Notes under the pieces: generated by a model
What the model was told of the DNA's origin: nothing
Seen by the model: the letters and a program-made list of their open reading frames with translations, nothing else
Databases searched by the model: none
Program-made: the position numbers and the translations under genes
NCBI GenBank assembly: GCA_910583855.1
Contig: CAJTYL010000005.1
Location: 62,001 to 126,000, forward strand
DNA length: 64,000 nt
Source: an uncultured Christensenella sp.
GTDB lineage: Bacteria > Bacillota > Clostridia > Christensenellales > Borkfalkiaceae
Reading direction: 5' to 3'
Shown here: positions 8,157 to 16,821 of the stretch, in pieces
How the letters are laid out: each line of letters opens with the position of its first letter
Numbering within the stretch: position 1 is the first letter of the stretch

Positions 8157-9678
8157 AATTATAGAAGAAATTCGCTCGGTAAGTAAAAATCTCAGCCGCG
8201 CCATTTTGCGCGGAATCACTTTGGACAGGGCGGGAAGGACGGTTACGGCAAGCATAATAACAGACGAGGCGTACACGCCCGCCGACGAGCGTAGCGCCGC
8301 CGCAATAATAAGAAAGTTCGTGCCCGAATATTTTGAAAGCAAAGTCGTAATATCCAAGCTTTCCCCCGACGAGGAAATGGTCGAAAAAAAAATAGAAGAG
8401 GCGATAAGTACGTTTTCAAAGGCTCTTTACGCTACGCTTTCAAAGGGTGATATAAGCGTAACTAAGAGCGAAAACGAATTTCATTACGTTATTGCCGTTG
8501 CTCCGTCAATTGCCCCCGCAAATCTTTGCGAGAAGGTGAGCGAATACCTTCAATCGGTATTCTGCGGAAGCTTTTCGGGTGAGTGCGTCGTTTCGCAGGC
8601 AAACCTTGAAGATTTGGAAGTTGAGGAAAGGCGTGACGAAATCGAGTTTGAAACGCCAGTCCGCACTTTTCAGATTGAGGACTTTAAAATTTTAGAGGGG
8701 GAGAAAATCCGCACTACCGCCGTATATATGAGCGATTTGAACCTTGTCAGCGACGAGGTCGTTTTGTGCGGCGTTATTGAGGATATTACCGAAAGATCTT
8801 ACACAAATAAGAAAGGCGTTGAAAAAATTTATTATTGTTTCGTTTTGTCGGACACAACGGCGCGGGCGCACGTTACGTATTTTCCGAGGCTTAAGACTGT
8901 CGAAAAAATAAAACAGTTAAAGGTTGGGGACAGCGTCGTGTGTACGGGTCTGAACGAGTCCTACAACGGCAATCTGCGTTATACGGCTAAAACTATAGAT
9001 TTCGGGAAAACGCCCAATGGCTTCGTTCCCGAAAAACGCACGTCTAAGCCTGTTCCTAAGTATTACAAGACGGTTAACCCGCAATCATATACCGATTATG
9101 AGCAGACGTTTCTTTTTACCGACAGAACGGTTCCCGAATGTCTGAAAGGACGCACGTTTGTCGTTTTCGATTTGGAAACGACTGGCTTGAATTCTTCTCC
9201 CGTATCGGGTAACATGGATAAAATAATCGAAATCGGCGCGTATAAGATAACAGACGGTGAAATAACGGAATGTTTTTCAACCTTTATAAATCCCGAAAGA
9301 AAGCTGTCGGAAGAGATTATCAACCTTACGGGTATAACGGAAGAGATGGTTGCAGACGCGCCCAAGACAGAAGAGGTTATGCCTGATTTTTTCAAATTCT
9401 GCTACGGCAGTATTTTGGTCGGACACAACATCGCGGGGTTCGATTTTAAATTCGTAGACCATTATTGTACGAATTGCGGCTACGTGTTAGAAAGAAAAAT
9501 CATTGATACGATCCCTCTTTCGCAGGAGCTTTTGTTTCTTTCCAACTATAAGTTGAACACGGTTGCCGATAAATTCAATATTACATTTAATCATCACCGT
9601 GCAACGGACGACGCTCTGGCAACGGCAAAAATATTTATAGAGCTTTTAAAATTAAAAAAATCTTTACCAAATTACTGA
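8146..9678 (+). CDS. PolC-derived protein: N-terminal domain, OB fold and DEDDh 3'-5' exonuclease, no PHP or polymerase
   Basis: 510 residues. Residues 1-200 resemble the PolC N-terminal domain and about 205-290 its OB fold. A linker of about 45 residues leads directly to a DnaQ/PolC-type exonuclease: D342 and E344 in FDLETTGL, NLTGIT, D433 in GHNIAGFD, and HHRATDD with H484 and D489. All acidic residues are present, so proofreading-type activity is expected. The PHP domain, which in Bacillus PolC lies between the OB fold and the exonuclease, and the whole polymerase are absent; the gene stops cleanly and a promoter follows. The position between ispG and rimP is the usual polC locus. It might act as a separate proofreading subunit; that is inference. 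Confidence 0.85.
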   Translation: MTDEIIEEIRSVSKNLSRAILRGITLDRAGRTVTASIITDEAYTPADERSAAAIIRKFVPEYFESKVVISKLSPDEEMVEKKIEEAISTFSKALYATLSKGDISVTKSENEFHYVIAVAPSIAPANLCEKVSEYLQSVFCGSFSGECVVSQANLEDLEVEERRDEIEFETPVRTFQIEDFKILEGEKIRTTAVYMSDLNLVSDEVVLCGVIEDITERSYTNKKGVEKIYYCFVLSDTTARAHVTYFPRLKTVEKIKQLKVGDSVVCTGLNESYNGNLRYTAKTIDFGKTPNGFVPEKRTSKPVPKYYKTVNPQSYTDYEQTFLFTDRTVPECLKGRTFVVFDLETTGLNSSPVSGNMDKIIEIGAYKITDGEITECFSTFINPERKLSEEIINLTGITEEMVADAPKTEEVMPDFFKFCYGSILVGHNIAGFDFKFVDHYCTNCGYVLERKIIDTIPLSQELLFLSNYKLNTVADKFNITFNHHRATDDALATAKIFIELLKLKKSLPNY

Positions 9679-9694
9679 TAATCAAAAAAAACGC

Positions 9695-9723
9695 TTGCAT
9701 TTTAAAGGTCTGTATGCTACAAT
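9695..9723 (+). promoter_or_regulatory. Promoter of the rimP-nusA-infB operon
   Basis: TTGCAT at 9695-9700, a 17-nt spacer and TACAAT at 9718-9723, with TG one base upstream of the -10 (extended -10). Confidence 0.75.
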
Positions 9724-9726
9724 AAA

Positions 9727-9785
9727 CTCAACCTTAATCGTAAGTTAAGATTGAGTGCCTTGACGAAAGGCACTCAATCCTTTTT
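9727..9785 (+). terminator. Leader attenuator: antiterminator overlapping an intrinsic terminator
   Basis: A perfect 12-bp stem (9750-9761 with 9767-9778, loop GACGA) followed by CCTTTTT is a strong intrinsic terminator. It lies only about 20 nt after the predicted transcription start and before rimP. An upstream segment, 9727-9737, can pair with 9745-9755 (two 5-bp blocks around one mismatch), which would consume the first half of the terminator stem. This is the layout of an attenuator. NusA-dependent autoregulation is an inference. Confidence 0.7.
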
Positions 9786-9856
9786 AAGGGATAAAAAGTT
9801 TTACTATCCGCAACGTTTTGTCGCGCTCGCATTTACTTTTTTAAAAGGTGGGATTT

Positions 9857-10315
9857 ATGCAGATTAAACCTATAAAAGAGATAACCGAATTTCTTGAAAA
9901 AATAGCTACGCCTATGGGGATTGAAATTGTAGAAGTCGAGTGGAACGACAAGTCAGCTTCTTTGACTGTCTATATCGAAACAGAAACAGGCGTCGATCTT
10001 GACACGTGTGAAAAATTTCATAATGCGATTTTAGATCCGATTGACGAACTTGACCCTACGTCCGACAAGCCTTACACGCTTAACGTGTCAAGCCCCGGGC
10101 TGGACCGTCCTTTTAAAACTGCAAGGGACTTTGAAAGGAACTTGCAAAAGGAAGTGGAAGTTAAACTTTACGCTCCGCTGAGAGGACGGAAATTTATTGA
10201 AGGTGTCTTGACAGATTTTGATGATAATTCAATATCCTTAGAAGTTAATAAAGTAGAAATTAAAATAAGCCGCAACAAAATTGCGAAAATAAACAAAGCA
10301 ATAAAATTCGATTAA
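9857..10315 (+). CDS. rimP: RimP, ribosome maturation factor
   Basis: Assists 30S subunit maturation. 152 residues with the usual two-domain organisation. The N-terminal alpha/beta domain carries GIEIVEVEW and the conserved NVSSPGLDRPF segment, and the C-terminal part is an SH3-like domain. ATG 9857 is chosen because AAAGGTGGG lies just upstream; the GTG at 9848 is inside that SD. First gene of the operon behind the attenuator at 9727. nusA follows. Confidence 0.95.
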   Translation: MQIKPIKEITEFLEKIATPMGIEIVEVEWNDKSASLTVYIETETGVDLDTCEKFHNAILDPIDELDPTSDKPYTLNVSSPGLDRPFKTARDFERNLQKEVEVKLYAPLRGRKFIEGVLTDFDDNSISLEVNKVEIKISRNKIAKINKAIKFD

Positions 10316-10360
10316 TTAAAACAAAACGCAAACCTAAAAAATTTTTCGGGAGAAACAAAA

Positions 10361-11461
10361 ATGATTAACAAAGACTTTTTTGCAGCACTTCAGGACTTGG
10401 AAAAAGAAAAAGGTATACCGCAGGAAGTGTTTTTAGAAGCGCTTGAAAACGCTCTTATTTCAGCTTGCAAAAAACAGTATGCAGGCACGGTCGGTACTGT
10501 GGAAATAAAAATGAACCCCGAAAAGGGCTCTATTGACTTCTATATGGTTAAAACCGTAGTTGAAGAGGTTGCGGACCCTGAAAACGAAATTACGCTTGAT
10601 AAGGCGCGCGAGGTTAAAAAGAGCTATAAGCTCGGCGACAAGTATACTGAGAAAATCGTGCCCAAAGATTTCAGCCGTATCGCCGCCCAGACGGCAAAGC
10701 AAGTAATCTTACAAAAGCTTCACGAAACCGAGCGGGACGTAGCTATGAACGAGTTCTCCGATAAAGAGGGCGAGCTGCTCGTCGGCGTAGTAAGAAAAAT
10801 TGACGCTAAAAATATTTACATTGAGCTTGGCAAGGGGCAGGTGGAAGGACTTATGATGCCTTCCGACCAAGTGCCCGGAGAAACGTACAACGTAAACGAC
10901 AAAATAAAAGTATTTGTAAAGCGTATTAAAAGCGGCTTCCACGGCGCACAGGTTTTGGTAAGTCGTTCGGCGCCCGGACTTGTCAGAAAACTGTTTGAAG
11001 ACGAAGTTCCCGAAATTAAGCAAGGCACCGTCGTTATCAAGTCAATCAGCCGTGAAGCGGGTGAAAGAACGAAAATCGCAATCTGTTCCGAGGACGAAAG
11101 GGTTGACGCTATCGGCTCTTGCGTAGGTAACAAGGGCGCAAGGGTCAACGCGATAGTTGAAGAACTGAATGGCGAAAAAATCGATATTATTCCTTGGAGC
11201 GAGAACCCTTTGGAGTTTATTGCAAAAGCGTTATCTCCCGCAAAAGTTATATCGGTTACGCAACTTGACGGCGATAAGACGGCTATGGCGGTCGTTCCCG
11301 ACGATAAGCTTTCGCTTGCCATAGGCAAGAACGGGCAGAACGCCCGCCTTGCGGTAAGGCTTACGGGCTGGAAAATAGACGTTAAAAGCCAGTCCGCGGC
11401 GGCAAAGCTCGGTTTGACTGCGGGTATCGACGACAACGAAGAAACGGCGGAAGAAGAATAA
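10361..11461 (+). CDS. nusA: NusA, transcription termination/antitermination factor
   Basis: Binds RNA polymerase and nascent RNA, modulating pausing, termination and antitermination. 366 residues, the short Firmicute form without the C-terminal acidic repeats. The N-terminal RNAP-binding domain (1-125) is followed by S1 (about 130-200, EGELLVGVVRKID) and two KH domains (GSCVGNKGARVNAIVEEL and LAIGKNGQNARLAVRLTGW). The C-terminus is short and acidic. GGGAGA precedes the ATG. Because NusA itself influences terminators, the leader attenuator could be its feedback site. Confidence 0.97.
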   Translation: MINKDFFAALQDLEKEKGIPQEVFLEALENALISACKKQYAGTVGTVEIKMNPEKGSIDFYMVKTVVEEVADPENEITLDKAREVKKSYKLGDKYTEKIVPKDFSRIAAQTAKQVILQKLHETERDVAMNEFSDKEGELLVGVVRKIDAKNIYIELGKGQVEGLMMPSDQVPGETYNVNDKIKVFVKRIKSGFHGAQVLVSRSAPGLVRKLFEDEVPEIKQGTVVIKSISREAGERTKIAICSEDERVDAIGSCVGNKGARVNAIVEELNGEKIDIIPWSENPLEFIAKALSPAKVISVTQLDGDKTAMAVVPDDKLSLAIGKNGQNARLAVRLTGWKIDVKSQSAAAKLGLTAGIDDNEETAEEE

Positions 11462-11465
11462 ACCG

Positions 11466-11741
11466 ATGACAGAAAAGAAAATACCGCTGAGAATGTGCGT
11501 TTCGTGCAGAGAATTAAAAGAAAAGAGGGATATGCTCCGCGTTGTGAAGAATGCGGACGGTAAAATTTTCGTTGACTTTTCTTCTAAGGCGTCGGGACGC
11601 GGCGCATACGTTTGCGACAACTACGACTGTATCAAAAAGTTGAAAAAACAGCGTATTTTAAATAAAGTTTTTTCCTGTGCGGTGGACGATGAAATCTATT
11701 CTGCCGTCGAGGAGGAATGTTTTGGCAAACGGCAAGGTTGA
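11466..11741 (+). CDS. ylxR: YlxR (DUF448), small RNA-binding regulator of the nusA operon
   Basis: 91 residues. It carries the family signature RMCVSCRELKEKRDMLRVV and SGRGAYVC, followed by a second cysteine in the NYDC segment. YlxR proteins lie between nusA and ylxQ in Firmicutes and have been linked to RNase P modulation. Four bases separate it from nusA, and its end overlaps the ylxQ start by 20 nt. Confidence 0.93.
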   Translation: MTEKKIPLRMCVSCRELKEKRDMLRVVKNADGKIFVDFSSKASGRGAYVCDNYDCIKKLKKQRILNKVFSCAVDDEIYSAVEEECFGKRQG

Positions 11742-12045
11742 AACCTATATAGGTTTTTGCATAAAGTCTGGCAAGATATCCCTCGGTTCGGGGGCAATCT
11801 CCACGCTTAAAGGCGGAGTTAAGCTTTTAGTTTTGGACGGTACCGCAGCTAAAAATTCCCAAAGGCTTGCGCTGAAATTCAAAAACCGCTTCGATTGTCC
11901 TTTAATCGTTTGTAAATCGGGTTTTGAAGTGCTTGTAAACCGTGAGGGCGCAAAAATTGCCGCGATACGGGACGAAGAGCTTGCAAAAGCAATTTTACGG
12001 AATTTAGACGATAACTACGAAATTTGTGCCGAAGGCAGTATTTAA
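11722..12045 (+). CDS. ylxQ: YlxQ, L7Ae/L30e-family ribosome-associated protein
   Basis: 107 residues from a TTG start at 11722. That start is chosen because GAGGAGG at 11709-11715 lies six bases upstream, and the resulting N-terminus (MANGKVETYIGFC) begins where the family does. L7Ae-type features are GFCIKSGKISLGS, KLLVLDGTAAKNSQ and a central VCKSGFEVL. An upstream ATG at 11677 would add 15 residues encoded inside ylxR and is unlikely. It overlaps ylxR by 20 nt, suggesting coupled translation. Confidence 0.88.
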   Translation: MANGKVETYIGFCIKSGKISLGSGAISTLKGGVKLLVLDGTAAKNSQRLALKFKNRFDCPLIVCKSGFEVLVNREGAKIAAIRDEELAKAILRNLDDNYEICAEGSI

Positions 12046-12069
12046 AGCAATATTAGAAAGGGATAGCAT

Positions 12070-14595
12070 ATGGCAAAAAAATACGAGAATATTGAAAATA
12101 TTAGTAAGCTTATTTCGGGCGGCTCGTTAGCGGAACTCAATAAAAAGATTTCCTCTGCCGAAAGGTCGGCGTCCGATATTTTAAAAAAGCTGAACGATAT
12201 GGAAGCGGCAATCAAGCAGAAAAAGTTCGAAGAAGAGCAAGCCGCCGCAAGAGAAGCTGCCGAGGCGTTGAGGGCGCAGGAAGAAAAAGAGGTGCAAACG
12301 GAAAAAACGGTTGAAGAAAAAACCGTTCCTGTCGCTATTGAAGAAGTGCCTGAAAAGCCCGCCGAGAAATCGCAGGAAAAGCCTGCGGCGGCAGAGCGAC
12401 CCGCGAAGCCTTCCAATCCTGCAATTGTCGGGCACATTAATTTACAGAACGGTCCGCGCGGCAGTCAATTTATTAATAACGGCGCAAGACCTAAAAGAAC
12501 GGAAAACAAAACGTTTATCAACCGCGATACCCGTCCACCCAAGGATAGGGCAGGACAACTTCTGCGCACCGGTCAGACGTCGCGCCCCGCAGGCGGAACG
12601 CGTTACAACGCCCCCGCTGCAGTGCCTGCTCCCGTTCCCGCCAAGGGAAAGAATTTCGGACCCGACAAAAAGAAAGGCTTTGAAAAGACCTATATTGAAA
12701 AAGACAGACATACAATGTCAAAACGTGCGCTTATCAAGCAACAGGGCGCAAGTGTTGAGGACTTTGACGAGAATAAGAGCGGTTACAGAAAATTAAGGGT
12801 CAAAAAAGATAAAACCAAAGCTGCGCCTACTATTAAAATCGAACACGCCGTCGTTACCACGAGCGATATTCCCATTAAAACACTTTCGGAGAAAATCGGA
12901 ATTACAGCAAGCGTAATAGTTAAGAGGCTTTTCAACGAGGGCGTGATGTCTACGGTGAACGACTCAATAGATTACGATACTGCAGCTTTAATTGCCGCGG
13001 ATTTCGGCGTAGAGCTTGAATACAAGCCCGAAAAGACTGCGGAAGAAGTTCTTACCGAACAGCAGGCGGATACCTTTGAAGAGATTGAAAAGCTCGTTCC
13101 CCGTGCACCGGTCGTAACCGTTATGGGTCACGTTGACCACGGTAAAACTTCCCTTCTCGATTATATCAGAAAGACCAAAGTTACCGCAGGAGAAGCTGGC
13201 GGTATAACGCAACACATAGGCGCATATACCGTTAAAGTAGGCAATAAAGGTATAACCTTTATAGACACTCCTGGACACGAAGCGTTTACTGCAATGCGTG
13301 CACGCGGCGCGCAGGTGACAGATATTGTTATCTTGGTAGTTGCCGCAGACGACGGCATAATGCCGCAGACGGTTGAAGCAATTAACCACGCAAGAGCTGC
13401 GGGCGTTGAAGTCATAGTCGCAATAAATAAAATGGATAAAACGGGCGCAAACCCCGACAAGATTAAGCAAGAACTTATGCGTTATGAAATCTTCTCCGAG
13501 GATTACGGCGGCAAGACGATAGTGTGCCCGATATCCTGTAAGACCGGCGAAGGTATAGATAACCTTCTTGAAAGTCTTATTCTTCTTGCGGAGACGAAAG
13601 AGCTTCTTGCAAATCCCGAAAAAGAAGCAAGGGGCATAGTAATCGAAGCCCGTCTTGATAAAGGAAAAGGTCCCGTTGCAACGATTCTCGTTCAAAACGG
13701 TACGTTGCACACGGGCGACAACGTTATTTGCGGTCTCGTAACAGGCAAAGTCCGCGCGATGATCGACGAAAACGGTAAAACCGTTAAAGAAGCAGGACCT
13801 TCGGTTGCCGTCAACGTTTTGGGGCTTGAAGACGTTCCCAATTCTGGCGATACCATAAATGCCGTAACTCAGGCGCTTATGAAACAGGTTCAGGGCGAAA
13901 GAAAGGACAAAATAAGCCTTGAAAAGGTTAAATCCCGTGTAAAGACCGATTTAAACGAAGCATTTGGCAACTTGCCCGACGAACAGCTTAAAAATCTTAA
14001 CCTTATTATTAAGGGCGACGTCCAGGGCTCTGTTGAAGCCGTTAAGCAGTCTGTAGTTAAGTTGTCGAACGAAGAAGTGCAGGTCAAAGTTATCCACAGC
14101 GCTGCGGGCGCGGTTACCGAAACCGACGTTATGCTTGCGGAAAGTGCGGGTGCAATAATTCTCTGCTTTAACGTTCGTCCGGACGCAAAGGCAAAAATTC
14201 TTGCAGAAAGAAGCAAGGTTGACGTAAGAACGTACAGAATTATTTACGAACTTTTGGACGATATGACGGCTGCGCTTAAAGGAATGCGGGCTCCTAAATA
14301 TCAGGAAGTTCTTCTCGGTAAGTGCGAGGTCCGTCAGACTTTCAAAATTACGGGTGCGGGCAATATCGCCGGCTGTTACGTTACGGACGGCAAAATCGTC
14401 CGCGGCGGAAGACTCAGAATATACCGCGAAGATATTCTTATCGTCGAAGGCGGCGTAAAGCAACTTAAACGTTTTAAAGACGACGTTAAAGAGGTTGCCG
14501 CAGGCTTTGAATGCGGCTGTTCTATCGATGGATTTAACGATATCAAAATAGGCGATATAATAGAGTGCTATCAGATTGAAGAGGTAGCGCAATAG
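12070..14595 (+). CDS. infB: InfB, translation initiation factor IF-2
   Basis: GTPase that brings initiator tRNA to the 30S subunit. 841 residues. A charged, Ala/Glu/Lys-rich N-terminal extension (about 1-250) and an IF2_N helical segment precede the G domain: G1 at GHVDHGKT (353-360), GGITQHIGAY, DTPGHEAF, NKMDK and SCKTGEG. Domains II-IV follow (LDKGKGPVATILVQ, GDVQGSVEAV, KITGAGNIAGCYV). It sits 24 nt after ylxQ in the operon. Confidence 0.98.
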   Translation: MAKKYENIENISKLISGGSLAELNKKISSAERSASDILKKLNDMEAAIKQKKFEEEQAAAREAAEALRAQEEKEVQTEKTVEEKTVPVAIEEVPEKPAEKSQEKPAAAERPAKPSNPAIVGHINLQNGPRGSQFINNGARPKRTENKTFINRDTRPPKDRAGQLLRTGQTSRPAGGTRYNAPAAVPAPVPAKGKNFGPDKKKGFEKTYIEKDRHTMSKRALIKQQGASVEDFDENKSGYRKLRVKKDKTKAAPTIKIEHAVVTTSDIPIKTLSEKIGITASVIVKRLFNEGVMSTVNDSIDYDTAALIAADFGVELEYKPEKTAEEVLTEQQADTFEEIEKLVPRAPVVTVMGHVDHGKTSLLDYIRKTKVTAGEAGGITQHIGAYTVKVGNKGITFIDTPGHEAFTAMRARGAQVTDIVILVVAADDGIMPQTVEAINHARAAGVEVIVAINKMDKTGANPDKIKQELMRYEIFSEDYGGKTIVCPISCKTGEGIDNLLESLILLAETKELLANPEKEARGIVIEARLDKGKGPVATILVQNGTLHTGDNVICGLVTGKVRAMIDENGKTVKEAGPSVAVNVLGLEDVPNSGDTINAVTQALMKQVQGERKDKISLEKVKSRVKTDLNEAFGNLPDEQLKNLNLIIKGDVQGSVEAVKQSVVKLSNEEVQVKVIHSAAGAVTETDVMLAESAGAIILCFNVRPDAKAKILAERSKVDVRTYRIIYELLDDMTAALKGMRAPKYQEVLLGKCEVRQTFKITGAGNIAGCYVTDGKIVRGGRLRIYREDILIVEGGVKQLKRFKDDVKEVAAGFECGCSIDGFNDIKIGDIIECYQIEEVAQ

Positions 14596-14664
14596 AAGGT
14601 TTATGCGCCGAGTCGTGTTGCGTAAATACTTTAAATGTAATTAAATTTATAACGGAGATATAAA

Positions 14665-15027
14665 ATGAAAGGTGTAAGGGGAGAACGTCTCGCTGGCGAA
14701 TTCCGGAAGGAAATTTCCTCAATAATTTCTTTAAAACTTAAAAGCGATTATCCCCGCCTTTCGGCAATAATCAGTGTGACGGAGGTAGATGTCGCCCCCG
14801 ATTTAAAGAGCGCGAAGGTCTATATCAGCGTATTCGACACTGATAAGAAGAGGGCTGAAGGAAGCTTTTCGATTATCAAAGAAAACGCGGGGCAGATTCG
14901 TCACGAGCTTTCCAAAGTTATGCATTTAAGAACCGTACCGGAGCTACGTTTTATAAAGGACGGAAGCATGGAGTACGGTGAAAAAATTGACAAAATTCTT
15001 TTCGACCTCGGGAAAAAAGATGAATAA
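14665..15027 (+). CDS. rbfA: RbfA, ribosome-binding factor A
   Basis: 30S maturation and cold-shock factor. 120 residues, a single KH-like domain with VTEVDVAPDLKSAKVYISV and a C-terminal RTVPELRFIKDGSMEYGEKI motif. CGGAG lies before the ATG. Its stop overlaps the next start by 8 nt. Confidence 0.95.
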   Translation: MKGVRGERLAGEFRKEISSIISLKLKSDYPRLSAIISVTEVDVAPDLKSAKVYISVFDTDKKRAEGSFSIIKENAGQIRHELSKVMHLRTVPELRFIKDGSMEYGEKIDKILFDLGKKDE

Positions 15028-15979
15028 CGCCTTTGAAGAAATAATTTCAGCATTAAACATCGCTAAAACCGTTGCGGTTTTCTGCCACGCCCGTCCTGAC
15101 GGCGACGCGCTCGGCAGCGGACTTGCGCTGTGTCTTGCGTTAAAATCAAAGGGTAAAACGGCGCATATGTGTTGCGATGACGCTCCGTCTGAAAAGTTTT
15201 CTTTTATTCCTGCGATGAAAGAGGTGAAAACAGAACTCCCGAACGTTGAATACGATTTATTTATCAGCGTTGACTGTGCGGATATAATGCGTCTCGGCAG
15301 CTTTGCTAAAAAATATACTAAATTCAAAGGCGTTACAGTCAACTTGGATCATCACGTTTCAAACGGGCGTTACGGAAAATTAAATTACGTTCAAGCGTGT
15401 CCCGCAAGTTGCGAAATAGTAACGGAATTGTTTCAAAAAGCAGGTTTTGAAGTAACCGAAGAAATTGCAAATCTTTTAATGCTCGGCCTCATTACGGACA
15501 GCGGCAACTTCACCCATCTTGACGTTACCGAAAGAACTTACGGTATTGCCGCATATTTAAGGGGCAGAGGCGCGGATATTTATAAAATAAATTACAATAT
15601 GTTTTCACGCCAATCCAAGACAAGGGCTATCCTGTATGGCAAAGTAATGTCAAAAATGCGCTTTAAGCTTGACGACAGACTTGCACTTATTGTTATTCAT
15701 AACGAGGATTTGCCTAAAGTCGGTTTGGATATGGGACTTACCGAAGGATTCGTTGATTTTCCTTTATCCGTTGACGGAGTGGAGGTTGCAGTGTCGCTTA
15801 TGGAGTATAAGCCCAATCTTTACAAAATTTCTTTAAGAAGCAAGGGTAAAGTAAACGTAAACGAAATAGCCGTAAGTTTCGGCGGCGGGGGACACGTTCT
15901 TGCCAGCGGATGTCTTTTGGGCGGACCGTTGGAAGAAATAATCGAAAAACTTACTTACGCAGTTTATCAGGCTTTATGA
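15020..15979 (+). CDS. nrnA: NrnA-type DHH-family oligoribonuclease / pAp phosphatase
   Basis: Degrades very short RNAs and dephosphorylates pAp in bacteria without Orn. 319 residues from ATG 15020, which overlaps the rbfA stop. Metal-binding motifs of the DHH domain are visible: CHARPDGDALG (D27), VDCAD, LDHHVSNG (D110-H111-H112) and LITDSGNF. The DHHA1 domain ends with SFGGGGHVLASG. A longer start at 14978 lies inside rbfA and adds 14 basic residues. The gene sits between rbfA and truB, as is common in Firmicutes. Confidence 0.93.
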   Translation: MNNAFEEIISALNIAKTVAVFCHARPDGDALGSGLALCLALKSKGKTAHMCCDDAPSEKFSFIPAMKEVKTELPNVEYDLFISVDCADIMRLGSFAKKYTKFKGVTVNLDHHVSNGRYGKLNYVQACPASCEIVTELFQKAGFEVTEEIANLLMLGLITDSGNFTHLDVTERTYGIAAYLRGRGADIYKINYNMFSRQSKTRAILYGKVMSKMRFKLDDRLALIVIHNEDLPKVGLDMGLTEGFVDFPLSVDGVEVAVSLMEYKPNLYKISLRSKGKVNVNEIAVSFGGGGHVLASGCLLGGPLEEIIEKLTYAVYQAL

Positions 15980-16821
15980 CAGGTTTTATAAATGTAAATA
16001 AAGCGTCGGGCGCAAGCTCGGCAAAAGAAGTAGCGGCAATCAAACGTTTAACTAAAACCCCTTGCGGGCATATGGGTACGCTTGACCCTATGGCTTCGGG
16101 CGTACTTCCCGTTGCAATAGGTAACGCTGCACGGCTATTCGACTACTTTTTGGATAAACGCAAAAAATATTTCGCAACTTTTCGTTTCGGCGCCGACAGC
16201 GATACGTTGGACAGTACGGGAAACGTGCTTGAAAACGTCGGGCGTATACCGACAAAGCAGGAAATAGCGGAAATTTTACCGCAGTTTTTGGGCGCCGTCG
16301 CGCAGGTTCCCCCGAGGTACAGCGCCAAAAATGTTTCGGGTAAACGCGGGTACGAGCTTGCACGGGCGGGCGTTGATTTCTCTCTCCCGCCGAAAACCGT
16401 AAAAATATATGCGTTAAAAGTCTTTGACAATAAGCTCGCAGACTGCTATGATTTTGAAATAGAGTGCGGCGGAGGAACTTATATCCGTTCGCTTGCGCGC
16501 GATATTGCGCAAAGACTTGGCACTCGTGCTATAATGAGTTCGCTTGTAAGAACCCAAAGCGGTCCGTTTTTAATCGAAAATGCGGTTAAAAGCGAAGACT
16601 TAACCGAAAACAATATTAAGAACCGCATTATACCTACCGAAAGTTTATTGCCGTTTGACAGTATTTATCCCGACGAAAAAACGGGTTTTAAGCTGTTTAA
16701 CGGTCTGACTGTAAACTGTGAAAAACCTGACGGTATTTATAAAATTTATAAAAACAGCGTTTTTTACGGACTTGCAGAGGTTAAACAATCAATTTTAAAG
16801 GTGAGGATAAAACTATGTTAG
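15976..16821 (+). CDS. truB: TruB, tRNA pseudouridine-55 synthase
   Basis: Makes pseudouridine 55 in the T-loop of tRNAs. 281 residues. The catalytic aspartate is D37 in GHMGTLDPMASGVLPVAIG; PPRYSAKNVSGKRGYELAR and GGGTYIRSLARDIA are further family motifs. The start is the ATG of an ATGA overlap with the nrnA stop; the longer frame from 15910 lies inside nrnA. The stop overlaps ribF by 7 nt. Confidence 0.95.
   Translation: MTGFINVNKASGASSAKEVAAIKRLTKTPCGHMGTLDPMASGVLPVAIGNAARLFDYFLDKRKKYFATFRFGADSDTLDSTGNVLENVGRIPTKQEIAEILPQFLGAVAQVPPRYSAKNVSGKRGYELARAGVDFSLPPKTVKIYALKVFDNKLADCYDFEIECGGGTYIRSLARDIAQRLGTRAIMSSLVRTQSGPFLIENAVKSEDLTENNIKNRIIPTESLLPFDSIYPDEKTGFKLFNGLTVNCEKPDGIYKIYKNSVFYGLAEVKQSILKVRIKLC

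Noticed and set aside
12311..12796. 161-codon ORF overlapping infB
   Set aside because: Out-of-frame reading of the low-complexity infB N-terminal region; no SD and no family.
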